Both the position numbers and the translations under genes were made by a program. From the IMG/VR virus record IMGVR_UViG_3300025010_000033, positions 1-64,000 of that record: a stretch of DNA of 64,000 nt. The stretch is one strand, 5' to 3'. The notes below the pieces were generated by a model. That model did no database searches. It was not told where the DNA came from and saw only the letters and a list, made by a program, of their open reading frames with translations. Numbering within the stretch: the stretch's first letter is position 1; each line of letters opens with the position of its first letter. Origin of the DNA: a virus. Of the stretch, positions 27,253-36,290 are shown in pieces.

Positions 27253-27774
27253 TTACACAGACCTCGTACTCAAATAAAAGAAATATCCAGAAAAACTCGA
27301 ATTCCAATTAGCAACCTTAATTGATGACGTCAATTGTAAAACACCTATACCACCTAAGTCTTGCCCATTAAAATCTTTTAGTATTTCATTAACCATAACT
27401 AATGGTTTAATATAATTTTCATCTAAATCCCATTTAGCATTATGAATTACAATCTGAAAACATATATCTACACTTGTTAGATATATATTATTTGGTTCAA
27501 ATATAGGAATAAAAAATCTAATCTCTGTACGAGGATCAGATACAACATTATCATAGAACGGCATTTTGAAAATTTTTTGTTCATTATTTGGGTCAGTCCC
27601 TTTACCAACTAGATTTTTAATCTGAGACATTGTTACTTCGGGTAATGATAAAGCATCTGCCGAATCATACTGCAAACATCTCATAAGAGTTTTATTTTCA
27701 ATTATTTTATTTCCAATATTAGATAATAATTTTTGAATACCATCTAATTTAATTAATTCATTATTGATTGACAT
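27253..27774 (-). CDS. Head-tail connector or tail terminator protein (putative)
   Basis: 173 residues, with IRFFIPIFEPNNIYLTSVDICFQIVIHNAKW in the middle and a C-terminal beta part. The size, mixed alpha/beta pattern and place just ahead of the tube gene fit a tail terminator/neck protein. No direct motif. Confidence 0.5.
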   Translation of the reverse strand: MSINNELIKLDGIQKLLSNIGNKIIENKTLMRCLQYDSADALSLPEVTMSQIKNLVGKGTDPNNEQKIFKMPFYDNVVSDPRTEIRFFIPIFEPNNIYLTSVDICFQIVIHNAKWDLDENYIKPLVMVNEILKDFNGQDLGGIGVLQLTSSIKVANWNSSFSGYFFYLSTRSV

Positions 27775-27788
27775 TCTTTATCACCACC

Positions 27789-29114
27789 TTAAAATAAACT
27801 TTCAATCTGAATCCTAAATCCATCACTAACAACTGTTTCCCCAACATTCTTAACCCACAATTTCACATATCCCAATCCCAATCCTTTAATTGTACAAGTA
27901 TTAGCAACACTATCTTGACTTGTAATTTGAGCAAGCGATGTTACAGAAACACCATCGTCACCAGTTAAATAAAATACTGATACATCAGAATAAGCAATAC
28001 TATTATTTTTAAATACACAACTGTAATTTTCTGTGTAATTTTTTATAATAGACTGCTCACCATTAACCTTGACTGTATAATTATCCATCGGTACATCATA
28101 AACATCAATATTTACATATCCAACTACACTTTCATCTAAAGCCAACTTCACACTAATCACAACTCCCGGTATAGCATCACTACCAAACAAATCATTCAAC
28201 AAAAATTTACCATCATCTGTCAATTCATATGTTTTATCTAAATCTAGAACCATTTCCTCATCAATAATGGTTTCCAAATCCCAAGAAGGAGAACTTTCTA
28301 AATGGAAAGTACATAAACCATTTGAATCTACTGTACAGATTCCATCATTAGAAGAGTTAAATATGAGCAATGGAGTAGGCGAAACTATTGTTGTTATGTT
28401 ATTCACTGTTGCATTTACTTGAATTTGTAATTGTAATGTGTTGTTTTTATCTGCTTGGATATTGTTGCCATTTAGAATTTGAATAGAGTAAGTTGGAAAT
28501 TGTTGTGATACTTCGCTATACTTAAGTTTAAAAACTAAAAGCCCACCGATATAAACATCGTCTGGTAAACTTTCTATTTGGTAAGAATGTAAACCGATTT
28601 TATATACATCATTTACTTTTATTTGTTCGGTTATTTCTGTATGAGAAATAGTTAAATATATTTCATTCGAAACTGTTGTGATATATTTGTTTTCTTCTGT
28701 TTTTTGTGATACTTTTTCACCAACAATACAAGGAATATTATATAAAATTGAATTTTGATCGTAGAATTGGAGGGTGTTGTTGGATTTAATCATACTTGCA
28801 GTTTTATATGCTTGTAAATTATCAATATTGCTTATAATAATCCACTTATTACCTTCCCATTCTACAATTGATCCAGTATTTACAACTGTTTCAATTGGGA
28901 TATGAATTTTCTTATCATATTTTCCTTCATTTAATGGGTTTAAATGAGATTGAATTATTACTTGTGTTGTAACATCACTAATTATTACACTTTTACCTTC
29001 AGCACTATAATATCTACGAATATCAAAGTTTTCTTTTACGTCTGATACCATTTCTTCTTTAGAAGAATAATTTGAACTATCTATCCATCCTTTTCTTACA
29101 TTAATTGGAATCAC
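27789..29114 (-). CDS. Virion protein with Ig-like domains (neck/tail)
   Basis: 441 residues. Begins MIPINVRKGWIDSSNYSSKEEM and has a phage-neck-like first part (VVNTGSIVEWEGNKWIIISNI). Residues about 205-440 read as beta-sandwich repeats (LQLQIQVNATVNN, ICTVDSNGLCTF, CTIKGLGLGYVKLWV), typical of bacterial Ig-like decoration. Probably a connector or surface-exposed neck protein. Confidence 0.6.
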   Translation of the reverse strand: MIPINVRKGWIDSSNYSSKEEMVSDVKENFDIRRYYSAEGKSVIISDVTTQVIIQSHLNPLNEGKYDKKIHIPIETVVNTGSIVEWEGNKWIIISNIDNLQAYKTASMIKSNNTLQFYDQNSILYNIPCIVGEKVSQKTEENKYITTVSNEIYLTISHTEITEQIKVNDVYKIGLHSYQIESLPDDVYIGGLLVFKLKYSEVSQQFPTYSIQILNGNNIQADKNNTLQLQIQVNATVNNITTIVSPTPLLIFNSSNDGICTVDSNGLCTFHLESSPSWDLETIIDEEMVLDLDKTYELTDDGKFLLNDLFGSDAIPGVVISVKLALDESVVGYVNIDVYDVPMDNYTVKVNGEQSIIKNYTENYSCVFKNNSIAYSDVSVFYLTGDDGVSVTSLAQITSQDSVANTCTIKGLGLGYVKLWVKNVGETVVSDGFRIQIESLF

Positions 29115-29178
29115 AACCTTGCCATAATGTAAAGTAGAGAATTAATTATATATAATTCTCTACTCAAATTACAATAAA

Positions 29179-29457
29179 TTAAAATTCTGCTTTTGATAAC
29201 CCTTCAATCCTAATATAAGATGTATCCGCAGCAGCTTTATAATATAATTTACTAAAAGGTACTGCTAAATTCTGTCTAGATTCTCCTGCTTTTAGTACCA
29301 TTAAGTTGTTAGATGCCGATGCGCTTGCTACGTCAAAGGACAAAGTTACTACATTAACTGAATCATTTACAATAAGATTAATAAAAGACATATCCAATGT
29401 GACATTTTGTTCAACCTCATTTGCCGTTAATGATCTTCCTATAAAATTCGTTGCCAT
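29179..29457 (-). CDS. Small virion protein, putative decoration protein
   Basis: 92 residues, Ser/Ala/Val-rich with almost no Cys or Trp (VTLSFDVASASASNNLMVLKAGES). Composition of an abundant structural protein. Ribosome site GAGGAG. Next to the 308-residue head-fibre-like protein. Confidence 0.55.
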   Translation of the reverse strand: MATNFIGRSLTANEVEQNVTLDMSFINLIVNDSVNVVTLSFDVASASASNNLMVLKAGESRQNLAVPFSKLYYKAAADTSYIRIEGLSKAEF

Positions 29458-29506
29458 TTTAAATTCCTCCTCTTAATTATTTTTATTGGCTATAGTTAAT
29501 TATTTC

Positions 29507-30433
29507 TTACTCAAAGGCTAATATTTGTACGACATCTCCTGCTATTAATGCTGTCGCGCCTTGACCTGTAATCTTTATTCTATTAGGAACGGTTGCAATA
29601 GTCGCCCTCCATGTTGTAGGATTATCTTCGCCATTCGTGTCAGAATGTTGAATAATAAATTTTGTTGGGGCAAAAGGCAAAGGTACATTAATTTCATTTG
29701 CTAAAATATCTTGAGCAGTAACAACACGATCTACAACAACCATTTGTTTTATTGCAGATGCACTACCTCCAACAGAATTTTCTACTGTACAATTTGATGC
29801 ACTAGTTGTAGTAATAGTTTTATTACCAGTAGTGCCAACAGCATCCCATGTTAAAATTACGCTATGTCCTCCAGCAGATATAGTTGCAGTAAATGGTACA
29901 GTAGCTCTCGTATCTCCATTAATTGCAGCGACTAAACTTGTAGCAGAATTAGCTGCACTTGCACCATTTGTCCATACTCCATTTGTTACTACAGCTACAT
30001 CTGCTTCTTGATAATCTACACCATCTATGACAACTTTCATTGCAGGTTCACCTGTAGTATTGAAGTCGATCACAGATGTTGACATTGTTCCAGGAAAATT
30101 AATCAAAGAATTAATTTGTGTAGTTACGGAAGTACCTGCGCCTGCACCCAATTTTAAATCTGCAATTGCTAATACATCTACATTTTTATCAGCACCTAAA
30201 ACTAAAGCCTTAGACGCAACTGCTGTTCCTGCCACAGAAGTATCGATTAAATTTAACTCGGCGGCAGATGAAGTAATTGCAGTTCCACCAAACTTAGGTG
30301 CAGTAATATCTAATGTATTAATTTTACTGTTTGCATCTGTTATTACTGCTTTTGAAGCTAATACTGTCCCAGGGGTTATAGAATTGAAAACTTCTGCGTT
30401 TGGCGTTTTAAATTGAAAATCACTATATCCCAT
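29507..30433 (-). CDS. Head fibre/decoration protein
   Basis: 308 residues. The N-terminus has two to three repeats of the kind found in phage head fibres (ITPGTVLASKAVITDANSKI, TSVAGTAVASKALVLGADKN). A beta-rich C-terminal domain with VDYQEADVAVV and TGNKTITTTSA follows. Very low in Lys/Cys, as in abundant virion proteins. AGGAGG ribosome site. Likely binds the capsid surface. Confidence 0.72.
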   Translation of the reverse strand: MGYSDFQFKTPNAEVFNSITPGTVLASKAVITDANSKINTLDITAPKFGGTAITSSAAELNLIDTSVAGTAVASKALVLGADKNVDVLAIADLKLGAGAGTSVTTQINSLINFPGTMSTSVIDFNTTGEPAMKVVIDGVDYQEADVAVVTNGVWTNGASAANSATSLVAAINGDTRATVPFTATISAGGHSVILTWDAVGTTGNKTITTTSASNCTVENSVGGSASAIKQMVVVDRVVTAQDILANEINVPLPFAPTKFIIQHSDTNGEDNPTTWRATIATVPNRIKITGQGATALIAGDVVQILAFE

Positions 30434-30486
30434 TATTTACTTTCCTCCTTTTTCTTATTTTTATCATTATGACTTATATTATTTAA

Positions 30487-30723
30487 TTACATGATCTCCC
30501 TCTGTAAGTAGGGGATTCTCTTAATGAAGTTTGAAATATTTAAGATTTCTCCTCTTAGTTCAGGGTAATCATGCAAAGAAATATCAAATTGTTTCTCAAT
30601 CATATGCATTAAATTATTTATTTTTAGATACTCTTTTTTGCATAAATCGTCAAAAGTAATTTCGCAGTTTGGAGTTTTAATTAGAATCCTACTGTTGTTG
30701 ATATTATTAACTTTATTATTCAA
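30487..30723 (-). CDS. Small hypothetical protein in head-tail cluster
   Basis: 78 residues, helical C-terminal two-thirds (YLKINNLMHMIEKQFDISLHDYPELRGEI). No known family. Spaced 16 bases from the gene before it. Confidence 0.55.
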   Translation of the reverse strand: MNNKVNNINNSRILIKTPNCEITFDDLCKKEYLKINNLMHMIEKQFDISLHDYPELRGEILNISNFIKRIPYLQREIM

Positions 30724-30739
30724 TTTTTCACCAACTTAA

Positions 30740-31423
30740 TTAACTATTAGTATAAGAATTAAACTCTTGCCTGAAATCCTTAATCTCTTCCTTTAAATTA
30801 CTTAACATTAATGAATAAACTTTTAATTCTTCTACTTTACTTTCTAAACGATTAAAATCTTTGGTTCCAATTTGCTTTTTTAAACGAGATAATGGTTTTA
30901 ATAAATAATCTAAATATGCTTTTTTCATATTTAATGAAATTAATTCAATTTCATCTATATCTAAATCATAAATTGTTATACCATCATATGTTTTACTTAT
31001 GATTAGATTTAAATTAGTATTATCTGTATCAATAAATGTTAATGTAATATTATCTGTAAGTGGTTTAGTGATTGTTAACATTGGATTTTCGATATCATCT
31101 AATACTACTGTATAATTTACTTCAATAGCAGATTTTATTTTTGTTGCTATTTGCAATTTTGTATCAGTATTTAATAAAGCAATTGTATATGTATCAGAGT
31201 TAATTTGAAGAGTTATATCTCCACTATTTTCTATTGCATCATAAATTATTAAAACTGCATTATTAGAATACAAAGTATAACTCAAATCATGTGGTGTAGT
31301 TTTGTAACTATACCCTATGGCAGTTTCAAAAAACTCAAAAACTAAATCTTGTTTGTAAGTAAAATCTATATCTGATACTTTTATGAAAAATTTATCATAT
31401 ATTTTTTGGAGTAAAGTTCCCAA
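30740..31423 (-). CDS. Head-tail adaptor-like protein (putative)
   Basis: 227 residues. The first part (LLQKIYDKFFIKVSD) and the last helical part (LISLNMKKAYLDYLLKPLSRLKK) resemble the helical core of DNA-packaging adaptors. A beta insertion rich in Thr/Asn lies between (DITLQINSDTYTIALLNTDT). Location between capsid and tail genes supports an adaptor. Confidence 0.5.
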   Translation of the reverse strand: MGTLLQKIYDKFFIKVSDIDFTYKQDLVFEFFETAIGYSYKTTPHDLSYTLYSNNAVLIIYDAIENSGDITLQINSDTYTIALLNTDTKLQIATKIKSAIEVNYTVVLDDIENPMLTITKPLTDNITLTFIDTDNTNLNLIISKTYDGITIYDLDIDEIELISLNMKKAYLDYLLKPLSRLKKQIGTKDFNRLESKVEELKVYSLMLSNLKEEIKDFRQEFNSYTNS

Positions 31424-31451
31424 AATCTATCACCTCTTTTCTTTGATTCGG

Positions 31452-31940
31452 TTATTCTTTATCATCTATTTTATCAGTTTTAAATGATAAACCTGTGTAC
31501 TCGGTTAAATACTGAATCTTGTCATAATCATTTATCTTCATTTTCTTAGCGTAATTAACTATTTTTGATTTTTCTTGATTTGTAATGATATTTTCAGTTA
31601 CATGCTTTTTAAAAGTGCTAAATGTTTTATAATCAAATATTTCTTTGCATTTTTCATCACTTAGAATTAGTTGAGTTCGCTTTTCTTCTTTATTATCAAA
31701 GCCAAGATGTTCTCTCATTTCTGGATTGTGAATATAAACTCTCGCATGTGACCCAATATTGTCCGTACCAGAAAAGAAAAGATTATTATTCTGTACTTGT
31801 GTTTCAATCTCCATATTTGGAATATACACTGTCTGATTTGCTTTTATGAATTCGTCTCCGTCCATGGAAAACCTCTCCCATGAGACATTCCAATCACATA
31901 AGTTTTGTACCTTTGAACGACTGTTCATATCAATTGCCAT
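31452..31940 (-). CDS. Conserved phage structural protein (putative)
   Basis: 162 residues. Begins MAIDMNSRSKVQNLCDWNVSW, then GSHARVYIHNPEMREHLGFD, a pattern seen in capsid-adjacent genes of Firmicute phages, and a helical end. Follows the broken homing endonuclease after the capsid gene. Exact role not visible. Confidence 0.5.
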   Translation of the reverse strand: MAIDMNSRSKVQNLCDWNVSWERFSMDGDEFIKANQTVYIPNMEIETQVQNNNLFFSGTDNIGSHARVYIHNPEMREHLGFDNKEEKRTQLILSDEKCKEIFDYKTFSTFKKHVTENIITNQEKSKIVNYAKKMKINDYDKIQYLTEYTGLSFKTDKIDDKE

Positions 31941-31989
31941 AATTATTTATTCCCTCCATTTTACCCTTTATTATTTTTTAGATGTTTTT

Positions 31990-33322
31990 TTATATTGCTT
32001 CTTGGATTTGAATATCTGTTGGTTTGATTTTTCTTAGTTCGCCAAAATCATAGTCAAATTCACCTTGAGAATTAATTATTTTTGAATTGTCAATGTCAAA
32101 TTTTATGTAATGATGATTTTGATTTAGATATTTACGTGCGTAGGATAGGATTTCTAGAAGCTTTTGGTCTGATGGGATTAGGTCATCTTTTTCACTAATG
32201 ATTCTAATTTCTTTCCAACCAGAACGTAGTAGCCCATAAGTTCTATTTCTTTCTCTTTTTATAAACTCTGCTTCTGTAACAGTGCCATACAAAATACTAT
32301 TCTTATGTCCACCGCCATCGTACTCTAAATAAATCATTTCTTCTAGGAAAGCAATGTCCAAAGAAGATGTTTTTACAGGATAATTAAGTTCTCCACCAAT
32401 TAGATTGTGTATATATTCCTGTTGTTTACTACATGGTGCTGATCCATTTTTATAAAGAGTTTGTCTAATTTTTTCTCTTATTTCTGGACTTGATAATGCA
32501 TACTTGAAACCATATCTGTCTAAAAATGTTGCCTCAGTTCTTTCTTGTTTACAGTTGTTGCATCTTTCGCCAACTTTAAACTTTTCAACCAATACTTCAT
32601 CTGGGTTTCCACAAGAACAAATATATCTTACTTTTGTTTTATTATTCTGTATTTCGTCTTCTGTGGATAATAATTCACAACCATTATCTTTAAAATAATT
32701 ATATGTTTCTATGTATGGCGTTCTTAAACCGTCACCAGTTTTCTTATTACCACAAATTTTGCATCTATGACCTCTGATAAATTCTATTAAAGAAATTTTG
32801 CTTGGATTACCACATGAACACATATAAGGCATGTATGTATGTATCGCAATCTATATATTCGTCTACTAACAGTTCGCACTTTTCTAATTTAAAAATTTCT
32901 TTTGCAATTTCTAAATCATACTTATATTTCCCTCCTGTGTTACAAATAGGACACCTGTGTCCTCCGACATTAAAAGCTGTAAATGTCATTGGGAAGGGAT
33001 GACCTTTATCACATTGAATAATTAAATAATCTTTACATCTGACATATTCAGTCGATATTAATAAATAACCTTCTACTGCTTCGACTATCCTTTTAGCATC
33101 TTCAAATGTATATTTACACTTTCCAGTGCAATGAGGACACCTAGGATTCTTTTTGAAATTAGTTATTGTTTTTGAGAATGTATGATTTCTATTGCATTGG
33201 AATAATAGTTCTGTTTTACTATCAATTTTATCATCAACACCATAGTTACTAATACATTTTATATCAACAGAATTTTCTAACATCCATTGTTTAAACTGAT
33301 CAATATTTAGTTTCTTGCCCAC
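31990..33322 (-). pseudogene. EDxHD/Vsr-like homing endonuclease, frameshifted by a TACA repeat
   Basis: Two overlapping frames make one protein: 33322-32807 (171 residues, zinc ribbons CPHC and CPIC) and a second ending at 31990 (CSCG, CKICG, CNNC, then the nuclease core LDIAFLEEMIYLEYDGGGHKN and GLLRSGWKEIRIISE). The break is at three copies of the tetramer ATAC/TACA near 32830. Removing one copy joins DTY to MPYMCSCGN in frame. The start is GTG at 33322 with GGAGGG before it. Located just after the capsid gene. Either inactive or switched by slippage. The second half could restart at the ATG at 32832. Confidence 0.8.
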
Positions 33323-33356
33323 ATTTAATCCCTCCTATCGAATACCTAATTTTTTT

Positions 33357-33447
33357 ATAAATAAAAGAAGAGTGGCTTAGGAAAACCACTCTTGTCAGTA
33401 ATTAATTAAACTCGCGATTATAATTAATACCTATCTCTTATAAAATT
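33357..33447 (-). ncRNA. Conserved 3' element after capsid gene (copy 1)
   Basis: On the minus strand, AAGAGATAGGT, then a first hairpin (TTAATTATAA.. with TTTAATTAA), then ACTGACAAG, a second GC-rich hairpin (AGAGTGG/CCACTCT) and TCTTTTATTT. ATAAGAGA can pair with TCTTTTAT, closing both hairpins as a three-way junction. The same order and flanking words occur at 39061-39131. The second hairpin plus U-rich tail probably terminates transcription. Confidence 0.65.
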
Positions 33448-33457
33448 AGTTTGATAT

Positions 33458-33516
33458 TTACTCAGCTAGAGCAGCATCATATATATATCCCATCGCCGGA
33501 ATTAGCTCAATTAGAA
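33458..33516 (-). CDS. Major capsid protein, second exon
   Basis: 59 bases encoding the C-terminus FLIELIPAMGYIYDAALAE-stop after splicing. It joins the first exon in frame: 1,036 plus 59 bases make 365 codons including the stop. Without splicing the capsid protein would end a few codons into the intron. Confidence 0.85.
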
Positions 33517-33915
33517 CCTTGTTTCCGTAGGAAATATCGTATCTTGTAACTTCGGCTTTTTATAAATTTATATTCATATAGAATCGCAACTTCTATATCG
33601 TTTATAACTGCTCATACTTTCATATGAGAATAGACTATTTCTTCACCTTCAGCATTATCTGTTAAGGGCTTCCATTTTCCACTCGCTTGAGTGTACTGGC
33701 ATTTCAGCCATAGTCGTTGAAGTTTACTCTATTCGAGTCTTACCTGCAATGAACATCCATTGTAAAAGCACTTAGGATTTAACCTTATGCCATCTCTCAA
33801 CTTTTTTCTACTTTCGTTCCGTCACACTTAGGCATATTTCATCCTTATGTTGTGGCATGAGAGCTTTAGGAATTACCTGCAATTAAGGAAGTGTCCTATG
33901 CGCATTTCTGTACAT
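33517..33915 (-). ncRNA. Group I intron in the major capsid gene, no ORF
   Basis: 399 nt with clear group IA-type core parts. These are AATTGCAGGTAATTCC (33863-33887 region) for P3-P4/J, ACGACTA (33711-33717) for 5' P7, and AATAGTCT (33632-33639) for 3' P7. A P1 helix pairs the exon end CCGU with AUGCG via a U-G wobble. The adjacent AGAA pairs with UUCU at the start of exon 2 (P10). The last intron base is G. These pairings fix both splice sites independently of the reading frame, and the frame agrees. Confidence 0.92.
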
Positions 33916-34951
33916 ACGGGGCTAAAGTTACCCTTAAATTAATGTCTGTGGCTGTCATACTAGTCAAACCACCCTGAATTCCGATCTGAAGGGGACTAAC
34001 TTGGCCTTGTGGTAAGAACCACAAATCAGTTGTAGGTAATTGAGGAGCATAGAAATCTCCAGCGGTATTAAGATCAATCATATTATAGCTATTAGGCATT
34101 TCTATGACGAGACTTCCTTTATATACTTTAAGAAGACCAGTCTTCATTACTTCTTCCATCACTGAGTCTGGGAATCTAAATTCTGTTCCAGCAGCAACAA
34201 CACTAAAATTAGCAAGATCACTTAACTTATTAACTGCACTATAGTCTCCCATAATTGTAACAGAAGAACCAAAACGTCTCGCTAATTTTCTTGTATTTTC
34301 GACATTAGTCTTAGTAATCCCCTCGCTGTAGTTTTTCAATGTGGTGGCAGCAGTAATAGCACTTCTTAAAGCATTGATATGAGAAAGAACCATTTGGTTA
34401 ATAATAGAAGTCAATACTTGTTCATTAGCATAAGCCATCGTATCTGTATCACCAGACATTAATTCTCTTGGATCGATAATCAAACCACCTGTTGCATTTT
34501 GAACAGTCATAGTTCCAGTTCTTTTCTTAACAGTTGGGAATACAAAAGAACCAGAATTGGCTTGAACTCTTGATTTCTCTCCTTGTAATTGGGCAACGGA
34601 ATACCTCAGTTCCTCGTTTGCCAATACCTTTGTTACATTCCCCATAGCACTATTAATAGCTAATCTCTTTTCCAAAGGTTGCTGAATAGTAATAGTACGA
34701 ATAGCATTCAACTCAGCTTTAGCCTGAGTATTACCATCATTAGCCATTCCAGCTAAAGTTTTAATTTTATCCATCACTGTATCAACTTTTTTACCATATT
34801 TAGATACATCTTTACCATAAACAATATTTGTAAAAATCTCTACGTCTTCACTTAGACGTGATGCGTTCGCCAACTTATTCTTTACAATCTTATTAATCTC
34901 AACTTGTTCTGCATTCTCTTGTAATTTTGTAAAATCTATTCCAAAACTCAT
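33916..34951 (-). CDS. Major capsid protein, first exon
   Basis: 345 codons plus one base; the spliced protein is 364 residues. N-terminus MSFGIDFTKLQENAEQVE, helical to about 110 (a possible delta-domain), then an HK97-like body with TVKKRTGTMTVQNATGG, a helical spine region (EQVLTSIINQMVLSHINALRSAITAAT) and YAPQLPTTDLWFLPQG near the end. It forms the icosahedral shell. Directly follows the scaffold/protease and a small head protein. Read-through into the intron adds seven residues (MYVQKCA-like) and stops at 33896. Confidence 0.87.
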
Positions 34952-35077
34952 TGTTAATACCTCTTTTCTTTCTTATTAATTATTAATATTATTTTATAAT
35001 TTTACTATTTGACATTAATTAAAAAATATTATATATTACTTACAAAAATTACATACAATAATCTATAATCTCATAAC

Positions 35078-35599
35078 TTACAGATTATCGTTTGCCATTA
35101 CTTCTACAACATAACCACCAGCAACAGTTCCACCACCTGCATCAATTGTAAATGCACCAAAAGTAGTTTTCTTGATTACTTTAAGATAAATTTCATATGC
35201 AGAAACATCAGCAGTTTTAGTCCACTTCATTGGATTGGTAGTATCTGCTACAGAGCGACCAATGACCAAAGCACCAACAGCAACGTCAGCAAAAGCATCT
35301 GTAAGCAAATCAGCAGACATATCAAGTTGAAGTCCTACCATGTCTTTAAGTCTAAAAGCACGAATATACTCATTTGCAACAATTTTATAGGAATCAGTGT
35401 TAATAATTTCTGGTTTGTCAATGATATTACGCATAACATAAATATCACCTAATTTTGCTGTAGCTAAATCTGGAACTAATACCTGAACATCAGATGTAAC
35501 ATTGAACTGATAACCATTATATGTATCTGCAATTGCCTTTACATTAGGTTTGTTGGATACGTTAAGAAAATTTGAATCATGGAATTTAAATAAACTCAT
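35078..35599 (-). CDS. Capsid decoration or head protein (putative)
   Basis: 173 residues, Ala/Val/Asp-rich, with a beta-rich pattern and glycine-rich end (TIDAGGGTVAGGYVVEVMAN). Lies between the scaffold and the capsid gene, where many phages encode a decoration protein. Low Cys/Trp and near-neutral charge fit an abundant virion component. Confidence 0.6.
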   Translation of the reverse strand: MSLFKFHDSNFLNVSNKPNVKAIADTYNGYQFNVTSDVQVLVPDLATAKLGDIYVMRNIIDKPEIINTDSYKIVANEYIRAFRLKDMVGLQLDMSADLLTDAFADVAVGALVIGRSVADTTNPMKWTKTADVSAYEIYLKVIKKTTFGAFTIDAGGGTVAGGYVVEVMANDNL

Positions 35600-35705
35600 T
35601 ATTAATTACCTCATTTCTTTTTATTTTTGTTATTAATTAACCACTACTATTTAACTATTACTCATTGTTAAAATTAATTATATATTTATCTTTACTTTCT
35701 AAAAC

Positions 35706-36290
35706 TTAGTTAAAGAAAGATGGGATACTACCAGGAACCTTTTTCATTTCTTTTTCTTTAATAGAAATAAACATATCATTCTTAGTATTAGTTTCAACAG
35801 AGGTATCTTGAGATGCAATCATTTCTTTAAATTTCTTTGCACATAATTCTGCTTCTGCTTTCTTTAGTCCTTCTAAATCAATTGCTTCTACAAAGGTTTT
35901 AAGTGAATTAACTTCGCTTTCTTCAAAACCATTTTTCGTAATTTCTGTTTCAAAATATGCATTTACTTCTGCAATTTTTGCTTCTGAATCTGCTTTAATT
36001 TTTTCTTCTCTGAAAGAATTTACTTCGACAGTAAGAGATTCTTTTTCTGCTTTTTCAGATTCAAGTAATTTATTAACCTCTACAATTGTAGTATTCGCCT
36101 CATTTACTTTGCCATCTAATTCTTGATTTTTTTCTGTTAAGCTATTAACTTCTATTTGTTTTTCTTCCAAAGATTTAGTTAAAGTATTAATTTCTGTTGA
36201 TTTTTCCTCTAAAGATTTATTCAACGTATTAATTTCATTGATTTTATCTTCGATTTTTTGATTGAGTTCTAATACGATTTTCTCATCCAT
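35706..36290 (-). CDS. Internal in-frame scaffold protein
   Basis: 194 residues translated from an internal ATG at 36290 in the frame of the protease gene, preceded by a strong AAAGGAGGA site ten bases upstream (36301-36309). The product is an almost continuous coiled coil (heptads of Leu/Ile/Val with Glu/Lys, residues 5-150) ending in a short helical segment KKVPGSIPSFFN. This is the classic nested arrangement of a maturation protease with its scaffold, as in lambda C/Nu3. The scaffold would guide capsid assembly and then be digested. Confidence 0.85.
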   Translation of the reverse strand: MDEKIVLELNQKIEDKINEINTLNKSLEEKSTEINTLTKSLEEKQIEVNSLTEKNQELDGKVNEANTTIVEVNKLLESEKAEKESLTVEVNSFREEKIKADSEAKIAEVNAYFETEITKNGFEESEVNSLKTFVEAIDLEGLKKAEAELCAKKFKEMIASQDTSVETNTKNDMFISIKEKEMKKVPGSIPSFFN

